Source: Bradyrhizobium guangxiense (GTDB lineage: Bacteria > Pseudomonadota > Alphaproteobacteria > Rhizobiales > Xanthobacteraceae). Taken from it: a stretch of 64,000 nt of DNA. Numbering within the stretch: position 1 is the first letter of the stretch; every line of letters begins with the position of its first letter. Both the position numbers and the translations under genes were made by a program. The DNA is taken from the NCBI RefSeq assembly GCF_004114915.1, contig NZ_CP022219.1:6540501-6604500 (forward strand), written 5' to 3'. The notes beneath the pieces are model-generated. The model was not told the origin of the DNA and searched no databases. It saw nothing but the letters and a program-made list of their open reading frames with translations. Positions 45,739-55,591 of the stretch are shown here, piece after piece.

Positions 45739-48700
45739 ATGCGCCAGGTCTTTTCCACGGTGGCAGCCGGAATGTCTCTAGCCGCAAGGAGCGGCTGGGA
45801 GGGCTTGGCGCGGCGTGGTCCTGTGCTGTGGCTGACGCTGTGCGGCGTGTTGCTGGTCGCCGGCATCTTCGCCGTGACTGCCATGGCCGTCGGCGAGTTT
45901 CGCGAGCGCACCCTGGCCAATCGCGAACGCGAGCTGGAAAACACGGTGCAGCTGATCGCGCGGCACTTCGATCAGCAATTCGAGGATTCCGACGTCGTCG
46001 CCGCCGATCTGATCGGCCAGATGAACCTGATGGAGATCACCTCGCCGGCGATGTTCCGCGAACGCATGTCCGGACCTGCGGCACACCAGATGCTGCGCGG
46101 CAAGATCAGCTCCGTGTCCTATCTCGGCGATATCGCGATCTACGATGCCGACGGCGAGCTGATCAACTGGTCGCGCGCCCAGCCGCTGCCCAAGATCAAC
46201 GTGTCCTCGCGGACCTACTTCCAGACATTCAAGACCAATCCGCAGTCCGAACCGGTGCTGCTGGAATCCGTCCGCAGCTTCATCCTCAACAAATGGACGA
46301 CGATCGTCGCGCGCCGCTTGAACGGCGCGGACGGCACCTTCCTCGGCGCGATGGTCCGCCGGATCGATCCGGACAGCTACCAGCATTATTTCGCCTCCGT
46401 CGCACTTGCCGAGGGCACGGCCATCTCGCTGTTCGATCGCGAAGGCAAGTTGCTGGCGCGCTATCCGCATCGCGAGGAGCTGATCGGACGGAACTTCAAG
46501 GACGCGCCGTTAATGCAGAAGGTGCTGGCCCAAGGCGGCCAGCAGACGCTCCGCGGCAAGAGCCCCGTCGACGGCGAGGAGCGGCTCGGCTCGGCCGCGT
46601 CGCTGACGCACTTCCCGCTGGTCATCCTCGCCACCAACACGACGGCCGCGGCCCTGGCGGACTGGCGGCAGCAGACCGGCTTCATGGTCACGGCCGCCGC
46701 GGTTTCGGCAACGGTCATCGCATTGATGCTCTATCTGATCATTCGCCTGATCAACCGCCAGAACCGCGAGGCGCAGGAGCGGCTGGAAGCGGAGCGGCTG
46801 CGGCTCCACACCGCCCTCAACAACATGACCCAAGGGCTGATCCTGTACGACGCCGCGGGATACATCGTCACCTGTAACCGCCGTTACGCCGAGATGTTCG
46901 GCCTCTCCCACGACGTCATCAAGCCCGGCTGCCACATCCGCGAGGCGATGTATCATCGTAAGGAACGCGGCGCATTCGACGGCGATGTCGAAGCCTTTTG
47001 CGCCGATGTCATGAGGGTGGTTGCGGAAGGAACGGTCTCCACGCGTATACATCAGCTCGCTAACGGCCGTGCCTTCCAGGTGATAAATACCCCGCTGGCA
47101 CAGGGCGGCTGGGTCGCCACGATCGAGGACATCACCGAGCGCCGCAACCTGGAACAGGAGCGCGACCGCAACTACACGTTCCTGCGCGAGATCATCGACC
47201 ACATCCCGTCGCAGATCACGGTGAAGGACGCCCGCACGCGGCAATACCTGCTGCTGAACGGTGTCGCCGAGCAGCTGTTCGGCCAGTCCCGTCAGGACGT
47301 CGTGGGCAAGACCGCTTTCGACATCTTCCCGAAGGGGCCCGCCGGGCGCATCACCGAAGACGACAGCAACGCCCTGAAATCGACCAAAGGCTTGTTCAAG
47401 GACGAACACGCCTGGCAGATGCCCGGCACAGGGCTGCGCTACATTACCTCGACCCGGATCGGCATCCGCGACGACGCCGGCGAGCCGCGCTATCTCATCC
47501 ACGTCATCGACGACGTCACCGAGCGGCGCCGGGCCGACGAAAAGATCGCACACATGGCGCATTACGATGCGCTGACCGACCTGCCGAACCGCACGCTGTT
47601 CCGCGAGCAGATCGAGCACGAGCTGACCAAGGTCGCCGGCGGGGATCAGTTCGCCCTGCTCTATATCGACGTCGACGAGTTCAAGGGGATCAACGATTCG
47701 CTCGGGCACCACGTCGGCGACGAGCTGTTGAAGGCGATCGCAGGCCGTCTCCGCAGCTGCCTCAAGGAAGGCGATCTCATCGCGCGGCTGGGCGGTGACG
47801 AGTTCGCCGTGATCCAGACCGGAATCCAATCCTCTGCCGAGGTGCTGTCCTTCGTCACCCGGATCTACCAGGTAATCCGGCAGCCCTATCATTGTCTCGG
47901 CCATCAGCTCGCCACCGACGCGAGCATCGGGATCGCGCTGGCGCCGCAGGACGGCACCGACCTCGATCAGCTCATCAAGAACGCCGATCTCGCGATGTAC
48001 GGCGCCAAGGCCGAGGGCCGCCGCACCCATCGCTTCTTCGAGCCGGCGATGGACGCGAGCGCCAGGGCGCGCCTGAGCATGGAGCAGGATTTGCGGCAGG
48101 CGCTGGTGAACGGCGGCTTCGAGATCCACTATCAGCCGCTGGTCGACCTGCGCTCGGGCGAAGTCTCGGGCTGCGAGGCGCTGCTGCGCTGGCGTCACCC
48201 CGAGCGCGGCATGGTGTCGCCGGCGGAATTCATTCCGGTCGCCGAGGACACCGGCCTGATCACCGAGCTCGGCGACTGGGTGCTGCGCACAGCCTGCAAC
48301 GAGGCCGCGACCTGGCCGACGCATGTCCGCGTCGCGGTCAACGTGTCGCCGGTGCAGCTCAAATGCGACACGCTGGCGCTGCGGATCGCGGGCGCTCTCG
48401 CCGCCTCTGGCCTCGACCCGCGCCGGCTCGAGCTCGAGATCACCGAGGCCGTGCTGATCCGCGACGACGAGGCTGCGCTCTCGATCCTGCACCAGCTCCG
48501 TTCGATCGGCGTGCGCATCGCGCTGGACGATTTCGGCACCGGCTATTCCTCGCTCAGCTATCTCAAGCGCTTCCCGTTCGACAAGATCAAGATCGACCGC
48601 TGCTTCGTCGCCGACATCGCGGAGACCAGTGGCGCACCCGTGATCGTGCAGGCGGTGGTGAACATCGCCGCCGCCAGCAACATGACCACGGTCGCCGAAG

Positions 48701-48861
48701 GGGTCGAGACCGAGGCGCAGCGCGAGATGCTGCGCGCGCTCGGCTGCACGCAGATGCAGGGCTATCTGTTCAGCGCGCCGAAGCCGGCCAGCGAAGTGCG
48801 GAAGCTGTTCGGTCCGGGCGACGGCTTGCCCGGGACCTTGCCAGTGGCGGCGGGGGCCTGA
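45739..48861 (+). CDS. Membrane sensor GGDEF-EAL protein with two PAS domains
   Basis: The 1040-residue protein has two membrane helices (about residues 30-52 and 320-340) enclosing a periplasmic Cache-like sensor. Cytosolic PAS domains follow near residues 365-470 and 490-600, then GGDEF (intact GGDEF at 685-689) and EAL (EAL at 813-815, DDFGTGYSSLSYL). The residues five before GGDEF read KEGD, so the inhibitory I-site is lost. It can make or degrade c-di-GMP in response to an external ligand. A GGGAGGGGGGA ribosome binding site precedes the ATG at 45739. The stop overlaps the start of the next cyclase gene, TGATG, so the two are coupled. Confidence 0.93.
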   Translation: MRQVFSTVAAGMSLAARSGWEGLARRGPVLWLTLCGVLLVAGIFAVTAMAVGEFRERTLANRERELENTVQLIARHFDQQFEDSDVVAADLIGQMNLMEITSPAMFRERMSGPAAHQMLRGKISSVSYLGDIAIYDADGELINWSRAQPLPKINVSSRTYFQTFKTNPQSEPVLLESVRSFILNKWTTIVARRLNGADGTFLGAMVRRIDPDSYQHYFASVALAEGTAISLFDREGKLLARYPHREELIGRNFKDAPLMQKVLAQGGQQTLRGKSPVDGEERLGSAASLTHFPLVILATNTTAAALADWRQQTGFMVTAAAVSATVIALMLYLIIRLINRQNREAQERLEAERLRLHTALNNMTQGLILYDAAGYIVTCNRRYAEMFGLSHDVIKPGCHIREAMYHRKERGAFDGDVEAFCADVMRVVAEGTVSTRIHQLANGRAFQVINTPLAQGGWVATIEDITERRNLEQERDRNYTFLREIIDHIPSQITVKDARTRQYLLLNGVAEQLFGQSRQDVVGKTAFDIFPKGPAGRITEDDSNALKSTKGLFKDEHAWQMPGTGLRYITSTRIGIRDDAGEPRYLIHVIDDVTERRRADEKIAHMAHYDALTDLPNRTLFREQIEHELTKVAGGDQFALLYIDVDEFKGINDSLGHHVGDELLKAIAGRLRSCLKEGDLIARLGGDEFAVIQTGIQSSAEVLSFVTRIYQVIRQPYHCLGHQLATDASIGIALAPQDGTDLDQLIKNADLAMYGAKAEGRRTHRFFEPAMDASARARLSMEQDLRQALVNGGFEIHYQPLVDLRSGEVSGCEALLRWRHPERGMVSPAEFIPVAEDTGLITELGDWVLRTACNEAATWPTHVRVAVNVSPVQLKCDTLALRIAGALAASGLDPRRLELEITEAVLIRDDEAALSILHQLRSIGVRIALDDFGTGYSSLSYLKRFPFDKIKIDRCFVADIAETSGAPVIVQAVVNIAAASNMTTVAEGVETEAQREMLRALGCTQMQGYLFSAPKPASEVRKLFGPGDGLPGTLPVAAGA

Positions 48862-49964
48862 TGGCGAAACCAGTGAAGCCGTCGGGAAAGGCCTCAGCCA
48901 GGGGTTCAGGCAAGGCTCCAGGCAAAGCGGCGGCGAAGACCGTCGACGTCGCTGATTCCTACGCCGTGCGCCTGATGCAGCACCTGGTGGTGCCGACCTT
49001 CGTGATCGATCCGGAGCGCCGCGTCGTGATCTGGAACCGGGCCTGCGAGCGGTTGACCGGCCTTGCCGCCTCGGAGGTGATCGGCACCTCGAAGCACTGG
49101 CAGGCCTTCTACGAGACCAGGCGCCCCTGCCTTGCCGACCTCGTCGCACTCGACCAGCCCGAACGGCTTCCGGAGTTCTATTCCGAATATGCCGCGCGCG
49201 GCCATAACGGGCTCGGCTTTTCCGCGGAGAACTGGTGCACGATGCCGAAGCTCGGCAGCCAGCTCTATCTCGCCATCGATGCCGGTCCCATCCACGACGA
49301 GGCCGGCCATCTGATCGCCGTGGTGGAGACGCTGCGCGACCTCACCGCCCAGAAGCGCGCCGAGATGGCGCTGAAGGAGCTCGCCACCAAGGACGGGCTG
49401 ACCGGCCTGTCGAACCGCCGCTCGTTCGACCAGATGCTGATGAGCGAATGGGCGCGCGGCCAGCGCACGCAAAAACCGCTGGCGCTGCTGTTCGCCGACG
49501 TCGACCATTTCAAACTGTTCAACGACCACCATGGCCACCAGACCGGCGACGAATGCCTGCGCGCCGTCGCTGCCGTCGTCAGCCGGCACGCCGTGCGTCC
49601 GCTCGATCTCGCCAGCCGCTATGGCGGCGAGGAGTTCGCGCTGATCCTGCCGGACATGGATTGCGACAGCGCCTGCGTCATCGCCGAGGAAATCCGCGGC
49701 GCCGTCATGGCCTTAGCGATTACCCACGGCGCCGCGGGCGCGGGCGACCACGTCACCCTCAGCGTCGGCGTCGCCAGCCGCATTCCAGGCGCGGTCGACG
49801 GCGGCCCCGACCGTCTGCTGGGTGCGGCCGACGAGGCGCTCTATGTCGCCAAACGGCTCGGCCGCAACCGCGTCATCTGCGCCGAGCGGGTGCTGGCCGA
49901 GTTCGCCAGCCTCGGCCGGCGGGCCGCAGCGGTTCCGGGCCCTTTCCGGCGCAAATCGGCCTAA
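48861..49964 (+). CDS. PAS-GGDEF diguanylate cyclase
   Basis: The 367-residue protein makes c-di-GMP. A Lys/Ala-rich disordered N-terminus (about residues 1-27) leads to a PAS domain near residues 35-170, then GGDEF with active site GGEEF at 255-259 and an I-site RPLD at 246-249, so product inhibition is expected. It starts in the TGATG overlap with the GGDEF-EAL gene and shares its transcript. The product has no membrane helix. A synthase with an I-site translated next to an enzyme with both domains and no I-site suggests a local signalling pair. It is followed by a palindrome at 50016 and then tRNA-Arg. Confidence 0.92.
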   Translation: MAKPVKPSGKASARGSGKAPGKAAAKTVDVADSYAVRLMQHLVVPTFVIDPERRVVIWNRACERLTGLAASEVIGTSKHWQAFYETRRPCLADLVALDQPERLPEFYSEYAARGHNGLGFSAENWCTMPKLGSQLYLAIDAGPIHDEAGHLIAVVETLRDLTAQKRAEMALKELATKDGLTGLSNRRSFDQMLMSEWARGQRTQKPLALLFADVDHFKLFNDHHGHQTGDECLRAVAAVVSRHAVRPLDLASRYGGEEFALILPDMDCDSACVIAEEIRGAVMALAITHGAAGAGDHVTLSVGVASRIPGAVDGGPDRLLGAADEALYVAKRLGRNRVICAERVLAEFASLGRRAAAVPGPFRRKSA

Positions 49965-50015
49965 AGTGGGATGAGATTCAAATAAATCGTCACCGCGCTT
50001 TAGGTTATTGCTTGC

Positions 50016-50060
50016 GCATGATCTTTCCGGAAAGCCGCTTCGCACTTTTCCGGATCATGC
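50016..50060. repeat. GCATGATC palindrome after the cyclase gene
   Basis: GCATGATC-TTTCCGGAAAG is matched by CTTTTCCGGATCATGC, with ends at 50016 and 50060. It is the second window member of the family seen at 18757-18802. It could end the c-di-GMP operon 51 bases past its stop and insulates the tRNA gene. Confidence 0.75.
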
Positions 50061-50126
50061 TTTAGGGCCGATCCGGCGAGAAGCGGTTGCCCGCCCCTCG
50101 CCAATCGGCTAAATGAACCTCGACTA

Positions 50127-50203
50127 GCACCCGTAGCTCAGCTGGATAGAGCGTTGCCCTCCGAAGGCAAAGGTCACACGTTCGAATCGTGTCGGGTGCG
50201 CCA
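50127..50203 (+). tRNA. tRNA-Arg (anticodon CCG)
   Basis: A full cloverleaf reads from GCACCCG to GGGTGC plus discriminator G and an encoded CCA. The anticodon arm TTGCC-CTCCGAA-GGCAA contains CCG at positions 34-36, and the T-arm has TTCGAATC. It decodes CGG. No CDS for an integrase and no visible repeat of its 3' end lies nearby. Confidence 0.95.
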
Positions 50204-50230
50204 GTCTCGCCGCGGGCTTCGCGCCGCCGC

Positions 50231-50440
50231 TCACGTCAGCATCGAGATCATCGTCTGAATCTGATCGGACGCGACCGTCACCAACCCGTCATATGACGTC
50301 TGGCCGTGTGCGGCGGCGTTCAGGATGCATTCGGCGACGGCCGCCTTCAGGCCGAACACCGATTGATGGGCCGGCACGCTCGCCATCACGGTCTCCAGCG
50401 CTTGCCGCATCGTGTGAATGAGCTCGGAGCTGTATTGCAT
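50231..50440 (-). CDS. Small conserved-looking protein, unknown
   Basis: The 69-residue protein starts at an ATG with GCGGAGGACAAAG just upstream, a strong ribosome binding site. It is helical with no cysteines. The interior reads [27 protein letters not shown] and the C-terminus is short. There is no signal peptide or known motif. It lies 27 bp past the tRNA-Arg gene on the other strand. Its codon use and good ribosome site favour a real gene, but its role is unknown. Confidence 0.6.
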   Translation of the reverse strand: MQYSSELIHTMRQALETVMASVPAHQSVFGLKAAVAECILNAAAHGQTSYDGLVTVASDQIQTMISMLT

Positions 50441-50536
50441 TGGCTTTGTCCTCCGCGACCTCATATTAGATCGCGCGGCCATGCTTGCCACTCACAAGCC
50501 TGGGATTCTTCTTTGAAGAACTCTCAGGTGAACACC

Positions 50537-50980
50537 TCAATTCAACCGCCAGATCGCCGCATTGAGCGCGCCGGCAAACGCGACCCAGGCTGCGTAGGGC
50601 ACGAACAAGGCGGCGGCCGGTCTGTCTCGGGACATCTCGAGGCTGATGTAGGTCACGATCGCAACGAACAGGCCGATCAGGATGACGAGCGCGGCGCCGA
50701 TCTGATGCAGCGTGAACATGACCGGCGACCAGGCGAAGTTCAGGGCCAGTTGCGCCGCCCAGACCAGCATCGCGCTGCTTCGGGGTCCATGCCGATAGGT
50801 CCGCCAGCCCGCAATTGCGATCATGACGTAGAGGATGGTCCAGGCCACCGGAAACGCCCAGTTCGGCGGCACGAAAGCCGGCTTGGCGAGGCTCGCATAC
50901 CATTCTCCCGGGAGATTGGTCGCGCCGATCAGCCAGCCGATGCCGACCACGCCCACCACGAAGACCAGCAACTGAAGCAT
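50537..50980 (-). CDS. TspO/MBR-family membrane protein
   Basis: The 147-residue protein has five membrane helices and the TspO pattern. WYASLAKPAFVPPNWAFPVAW near residue 28, followed by TILYVMIAIAGW, matches the conserved PPxWxFxxVW region, and LALNFAWSPVMF contains the family's N-x-x-W-x-P/F motif. TspO proteins bind porphyrins or other ligands and affect tetrapyrrole export and photosynthetic or stress responses in alphaproteobacteria. The start at 50980 is preferred; an ATG at 50995 adds five residues. It is divergent from dinB, with 42 bp between the starts. Confidence 0.88.
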   Translation of the reverse strand: MLQLLVFVVGVVGIGWLIGATNLPGEWYASLAKPAFVPPNWAFPVAWTILYVMIAIAGWRTYRHGPRSSAMLVWAAQLALNFAWSPVMFTLHQIGAALVILIGLFVAIVTYISLEMSRDRPAAALFVPYAAWVAFAGALNAAIWRLN

Positions 50981-51022
50981 CCCTACCTCGCGCATCTCAC
51001 CACGCAATTGTATCATGCTTGC

Positions 51023-52123
<1,101 letters not shown>

Positions 52124-52191
52124 ACGAAACTGAGCGCATGCGGCTGACGGTGACGGGTTTCACACCCGCCACCCATGAAAAGCCGATCCGC

Positions 52192-52485
52192 TCAATGCTT
52201 CATGTGCTCGAACACCACGATCACGCCGGTCGGCTCGGGCTCGTGCGCCATCAGGCGGGTCAGGTCGGAATCGCCCCAATCGGCGAGGCTGACGACTTCA
52301 CCGCTCTGGCGATCGGCGCCGAGCGATGGTGTGGGCTCGAGCACTTTGAGGCCCATCTCATCGACGAAAAAGGTGTGATCGCCGAACATGCTGTTGAGCT
52401 GCGGCATGGCCGGATGCTCGTCGGGCAGCACCTGAGCGCCGAGTTGGTTGACGGTCTGCTTCACCTGTTCGGATGTGAGCTTCAT
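52192..52485 (-). CDS. Small protein of unknown function
   Basis: The 97-residue product starts at an ATG with CGGAGCAG about 7 bases upstream. The sequence is acidic and has short motifs HPAMPQLNSMFGDHTFFVDEMGL and EPEPTGVIVVFEHM. It has no signal peptide or membrane helix. It lies convergent to dinB with 68 bp between stops. The function is unknown; I do not recognise the family, though such length and composition are common in conserved rhizobial hypothetical proteins. Confidence 0.6.
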   Translation of the reverse strand: MKLTSEQVKQTVNQLGAQVLPDEHPAMPQLNSMFGDHTFFVDEMGLKVLEPTPSLGADRQSGEVVSLADWGDSDLTRLMAHEPEPTGVIVVFEHMKH

Positions 52486-52699
52486 GAACTGCTCCGTTTC
52501 TGTGTCCGGTTTCATTGGCCCGGGCGGGAGCGCGCGTTCCCTGCACCCTTGTCCGCCTGGCTCCAGTCCGAACAGGTGCTGTGCACAAATGTTCCTGTGA
52601 AATGTATTTCGTGATCGTGCGTTCCGTCTGCCGCGCTCGCGGCATGAGATCGCCACACGATGTCCACGATCCAGCAGCCGATGGCGCTCTATCGACCCG

Positions 52700-53386
52700 C
52701 TACTCGCTGCGGTTCTCACCCACCGACAGCGCGCAGATTCGTGACAGATAGGTGTAGGACAGGCCAGTCTCCTCGGCCCAGGCATTGAACTGCGCCTGTA
52801 CCTTGGCGAGATCGCCCTTCGACTTCACCTCTTCGGCAATATCGAGACCAGCATCACGCAGGCAAACCACGACGTCCTTGGACGTGACGAAGCCGTCCCA
52901 GCCCACGAACCGCAGCAGCATCTGCCCGGTATTGCCGCCGAGCCGGCTGCCGCGCTTGTTGAGGAGATCGAGCAGTCCGATCTCGTCGGATGAGGGCCAT
53001 TTCGCCAGAAACTTGCCGAAACTGCCATGCTCCTTCGCGATCTCCTGCACGAAAGCTGCGTTGTCGCGCACCGACATGATCTTGGCGCCGTTGCGCACAA
53101 TGCGCGCGTCGCGCAGCAGGCCTTCCCAATAATCTTCCGGCTGGAAGCTGAGCTTGGCCGGCTGGAAATGCAGAAAGGCCGCTTCGAAACCGTCCCATTT
53201 CGAATCGATCACGCTCCAGGCAAAGCCGGCGCAAAACACACGCTTCGTCATCTCGGCAAGGATGCGATCGTCGCCGAGCTTGGCCAGACGCTTCAGGTCG
53301 GGCTTTGCCGGCATCAGCATTTCCAGGGCCTTGGGCCCGCCCTTGCGCTTCTCGGCGCGGGCACGAATGGTCTTGAAGGGAGGCAT
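52700..53386 (-). CDS. DNA-3-methyladenine glycosylase I-like protein
   Basis: The 228-residue protein resembles Tag-family glycosylases (helix-hairpin-helix fold, release of 3-methyladenine). The match covers MTKRVFCAGFAWSVIDSKWD near residue 46, the segment IVRNGAKIMSVRDNA near 97, and FGKFLAKWPSSDEIG near 120. GSRLGGNTGQMLLRFVGWDGFV supplies a Gly-rich turn. The canonical Tag zinc-binding Cys/His set is not obvious, so it may be a distinct branch. The ATG at 53386 gives MPPFKTIRARAEKRKGG. It is divergent from the metallophosphoesterase. Its role in alkylation repair would fit with Ogt at the other end of the window, but they are far apart. Confidence 0.75.
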   Translation of the reverse strand: MPPFKTIRARAEKRKGGPKALEMLMPAKPDLKRLAKLGDDRILAEMTKRVFCAGFAWSVIDSKWDGFEAAFLHFQPAKLSFQPEDYWEGLLRDARIVRNGAKIMSVRDNAAFVQEIAKEHGSFGKFLAKWPSSDEIGLLDLLNKRGSRLGGNTGQMLLRFVGWDGFVTSKDVVVCLRDAGLDIAEEVKSKGDLAKVQAQFNAWAEETGLSYTYLSRICALSVGENRSE

Positions 53387-53594
53387 GCGGACACGGACGG
53401 TTGGGGTACGCCACGACACCAGAATTCGACGATCCGGTCCAGCCCTCGCGTTGCCCGCCCCCTTGCGCTCTGCAGCGCACCGCAGCATGCTGGCGTTCCC
53501 CGGATTGACGCGTAGGGCACCCGGGCTGGTCTGCTTCTTGCTTTATGTCGTTTTGGAATTCCCTGACATTTTGATCTCTCGCGACGGATTTTTC

Positions 53595-54422
53595 ATGCGC
53601 TGCTTGGTCGTGGCCGACCTGCACTACTCGCTGCCGCAGCTCGACTGGCTGGTCAACGCGGCGCCGCAATTCGACCTCTTGATCTTCGCCGGCGATGCGC
53701 TCGACATCGGCTCGATGGGGGATTTTCGCGCGCAGATCGTGGTGGTGAAGAAGTACCTGGCGCTGCTTGCGGCAAAGACCCGCGTGATCCTCTGCTCCGG
53801 CAATCACGACCTCGACGAGCGCAATGTAGAGGGCGAAAAGATTTCGCGCTGGATCTCGGAGGTGCGCGAGCTTGGCATTGCCTGCGACGGCGACAGCCTC
53901 ACCATCGGGGACATCCTGTTCACGGTGTGCCCGTGGTGGGACGGGCCCCTGGTCAAGCAGCGCCTCGTCGAGCAGTTGCGCGATGCCGCCGCCAACCGGC
54001 CGCAGCGCTGGATCTGGGCACATCACGCGCCGCCGGCGGATTCACCGACCAGCTGGGGCGGCAAGCGCTTCTTCGGCGATGTCGAGCTGGTGCAGTGGAT
54101 CATGCAGTACCAGCCGTCGATGGTGATCTCGGGCCATGTGCATCAATCGCCCTTCATCACCAATGGATCATGGTTCGACCGGCTGGGACAGACCTGGGTC
54201 TTCAACACCGGCCTGCAACCGGGCCGCCCTCCGACCTACATCGTGCTGGATCTCGATGCAGAGAGGGCGTTCTGGCTGGCGGCCGGCGAAGCGCAGTGGA
54301 TCGACCTTGCTGCGCCGCTGAAGCGGCCCGCAGCTCCCATTGAAGCGCCACCCGACTGGCTCACATTCTTGGATCAGATTGCCGATCCGAGCCTGGCGAG
54401 ACCTCAAGCGGCGGCAGGTTGA
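53595..54422 (+). CDS. Calcineurin-like metallophosphoesterase
   Basis: The 275-residue protein has the complete metal site: VADLHYS (DxH), FAGDALD (GD), CSGNHDLDE (GNHD), WAHHAP and SGHVHQS (GHxH). These enzymes cleave phosphoesters with a dinuclear metal centre in the cytoplasm. The N-terminus at MRCLVVADLHY is the natural start, at 53595, although the frame extends 147 codons back without a credible start. The last 62 bases overlap the 3' end of the convergent cyclic-nucleotide-binding gene, an unusual antisense arrangement. No substrate can be given. Confidence 0.88.
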   Translation: MRCLVVADLHYSLPQLDWLVNAAPQFDLLIFAGDALDIGSMGDFRAQIVVVKKYLALLAAKTRVILCSGNHDLDERNVEGEKISRWISEVRELGIACDGDSLTIGDILFTVCPWWDGPLVKQRLVEQLRDAAANRPQRWIWAHHAPPADSPTSWGGKRFFGDVELVQWIMQYQPSMVISGHVHQSPFITNGSWFDRLGQTWVFNTGLQPGRPPTYIVLDLDAERAFWLAAGEAQWIDLAAPLKRPAAPIEAPPDWLTFLDQIADPSLARPQAAAG

Positions 54423-54846
54423 TCATGCTCTGCAGCACCTCGCCGACCATGGCCAGATGCGTGCCGTGGCCGGCATATTGCCGCTTGAGATCAGCAAGAT
54501 AGGTGTTGGCGACGTTGAGCCGCTGCGCCAGCATCTTGGCGATCAGCAACGCGATGCCCGGCTCCTGCTTGAGGAACGAGGCGGCGTCCTCGAACTCATA
54601 GACGACGGCATCGGAGCAGGCTCGCACCGTCGCCGTATGCGGCAGGCCCAGCAGCACGGACATCTCGCCGAGAATCGCGCCGGGTTCTGTGACGGTGGCG
54701 ACCACCATCTCGCCTTTGAGTACCTCGAGCTTGCCTTGCATCAGCACATAGAGATGACCGCTGGTGCCACCCTCTGTGACCACCAGCGTGCCGGCTGCAC
54801 CCCGCCGTTCCGTTCCGCCGGTGCAATAATCCAGGACTGCGCGCAT
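54361..54846 (-). CDS. Cyclic-nucleotide-binding domain protein
   Basis: The 161-residue protein has a single cNMP-binding beta roll: the GTLVVTEGGTSGHLYVLMQGKLEV start, the phosphate-binding cassette region GAILGEMSVLLGLPHTATVRA, and a short C-terminal helix. No effector or DNA-binding domain is attached. The motif lacks the classical RSA/Arg that contacts the cyclic phosphate (TATVRA at that place instead), so ligand binding is uncertain. It converges on the metallophosphoesterase with a 62-bp overlap of coding sequence, so antisense regulation is possible. It may act as a partner subunit or orphan sensor. Confidence 0.82.
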   Translation of the reverse strand: MRAVLDYCTGGTERRGAAGTLVVTEGGTSGHLYVLMQGKLEVLKGEMVVATVTEPGAILGEMSVLLGLPHTATVRACSDAVVYEFEDAASFLKQEPGIALLIAKMLAQRLNVANTYLADLKRQYAGHGTHLAMVGEVLQSMINLPPLEVSPGSDRQSDPRM

Positions 54847-54915
54847 CTTGCGAAAGCTCCCATCGCTGGGGATACCCCACCCGATACTAGAGCACGATCC
54901 GTGCCACGCGGCAAA

Positions 54916-55455
54916 TCAACGCGGGCGCGACAGGCGTTTGGCGAGGTGGACCGACTGCCAGTCTCCGAGCCCGGTGTCGTCGAAGCCCGCCTTCTTGGCG
55001 AGGCCACGCATCTCGACGTTCGTGCGCGCCGTCTCGGCGGCGATCATCTCGTGGCCGAGATCGATCGCACGCCTTTCCATCGCCGTCATCATCTGGAGGC
55101 CAAGACCCCGGCGCTGGAAGGCGTCGGCGATCGAGATGGCAAACTCGCCATGGCGCGCGGCCGCATCATAGGCGTATCGCGCTTCGCCGATGATCCTGCC
55201 CCGCCCCTCCTCCCTGAGCTCGGCGAGCAAGGTGAAATTGTCGAGACTGCTCCTGGCGATCCACTCCGCGGCGACCACGCCGGGGTCTGCGCGCGCACCG
55301 CTGAATCGCTTGTTGCGGGATGTCGCGGACAGGTCGATGAAATAGACCGACAGGTTCTCCACGTCGGACGCGCAGGCGGTCCTGATGCAGACGATACCCT
55401 TCGCTTCGGCCAGTTCGACCGGCGCGACGACCTCTCCCGGAAACGGCTGTGACAT
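54916..55455 (-). CDS. GNAT-family N-acetyltransferase
   Basis: The 179-residue protein shows a GNAT core. The strand GRGRIIGEARYAYD is followed by the acetyl-CoA pyrophosphate loop FQRRGLGLQMM (motif A: Q/R-x-x-G-x-G/A). The acetyl acceptor is unknown. The ATG at 55455 (MSQPFPGEVV) is taken as the start. It is the last gene of the normal-composition core before the accessory stretch that begins near 55527. Confidence 0.8.
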   Translation of the reverse strand: MSQPFPGEVVAPVELAEAKGIVCIRTACASDVENLSVYFIDLSATSRNKRFSGARADPGVVAAEWIARSSLDNFTLLAELREEGRGRIIGEARYAYDAAARHGEFAISIADAFQRRGLGLQMMTAMERRAIDLGHEMIAAETARTNVEMRGLAKKAGFDDTGLGDWQSVHLAKRLSRPR

Positions 55456-55526
55456 GCGCGGCGCCTTCGGCAAGTTGCTGAGAGCTGCACACCTAGCCGA
55501 GGCCACGCACCGTCCGCTTGGACAGT

Positions 55527-55591
55527 GCTGCCAATCATGCGGCTGAAAACGAACCGCGCGTTGTCATGTGCTGCGCGTCACACCCGCGAGC
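55527..55591. repeat. Left copy of island-flanking direct repeat
   Basis: This 65-base segment is a near copy (same orientation) of 57443-57502. Both begin TGCTGCCAATCATGC, contain GAACCGCGCGTTGTCATGTG and end CGCGTCACACCCGCGAG; they differ by a few bases and small indels. In the right copy, the end of the repeat is the last codons of uppS. Confidence 0.85.

Noticed and set aside
46510..49149. A roughly 880-codon minus-strand open frame across the GGDEF-EAL and cyclase genes
   Set aside because: It has the same shadow pattern; the plus-strand GGDEF and EAL motifs are intact, while the antisense translation shows none.
50127..50203. tRNA-Arg as an integration site of a mobile element
   Set aside because: I found no repeat of its 3' end nearby and no integrase, and both flanks look like core genes.
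50981..51022. A LexA-type SOS box in the tspO-dinB divergent gap
   Set aside because: The 42-bp gap has no GTTC-N7-GTTC or similar pattern that I could find by eye.
52192..52485. Toxin-antitoxin element formed with neighbouring small frames
   Set aside because: Only one credible small gene exists there; no partner overlaps it and neither sequence has a toxin or antitoxin motif.
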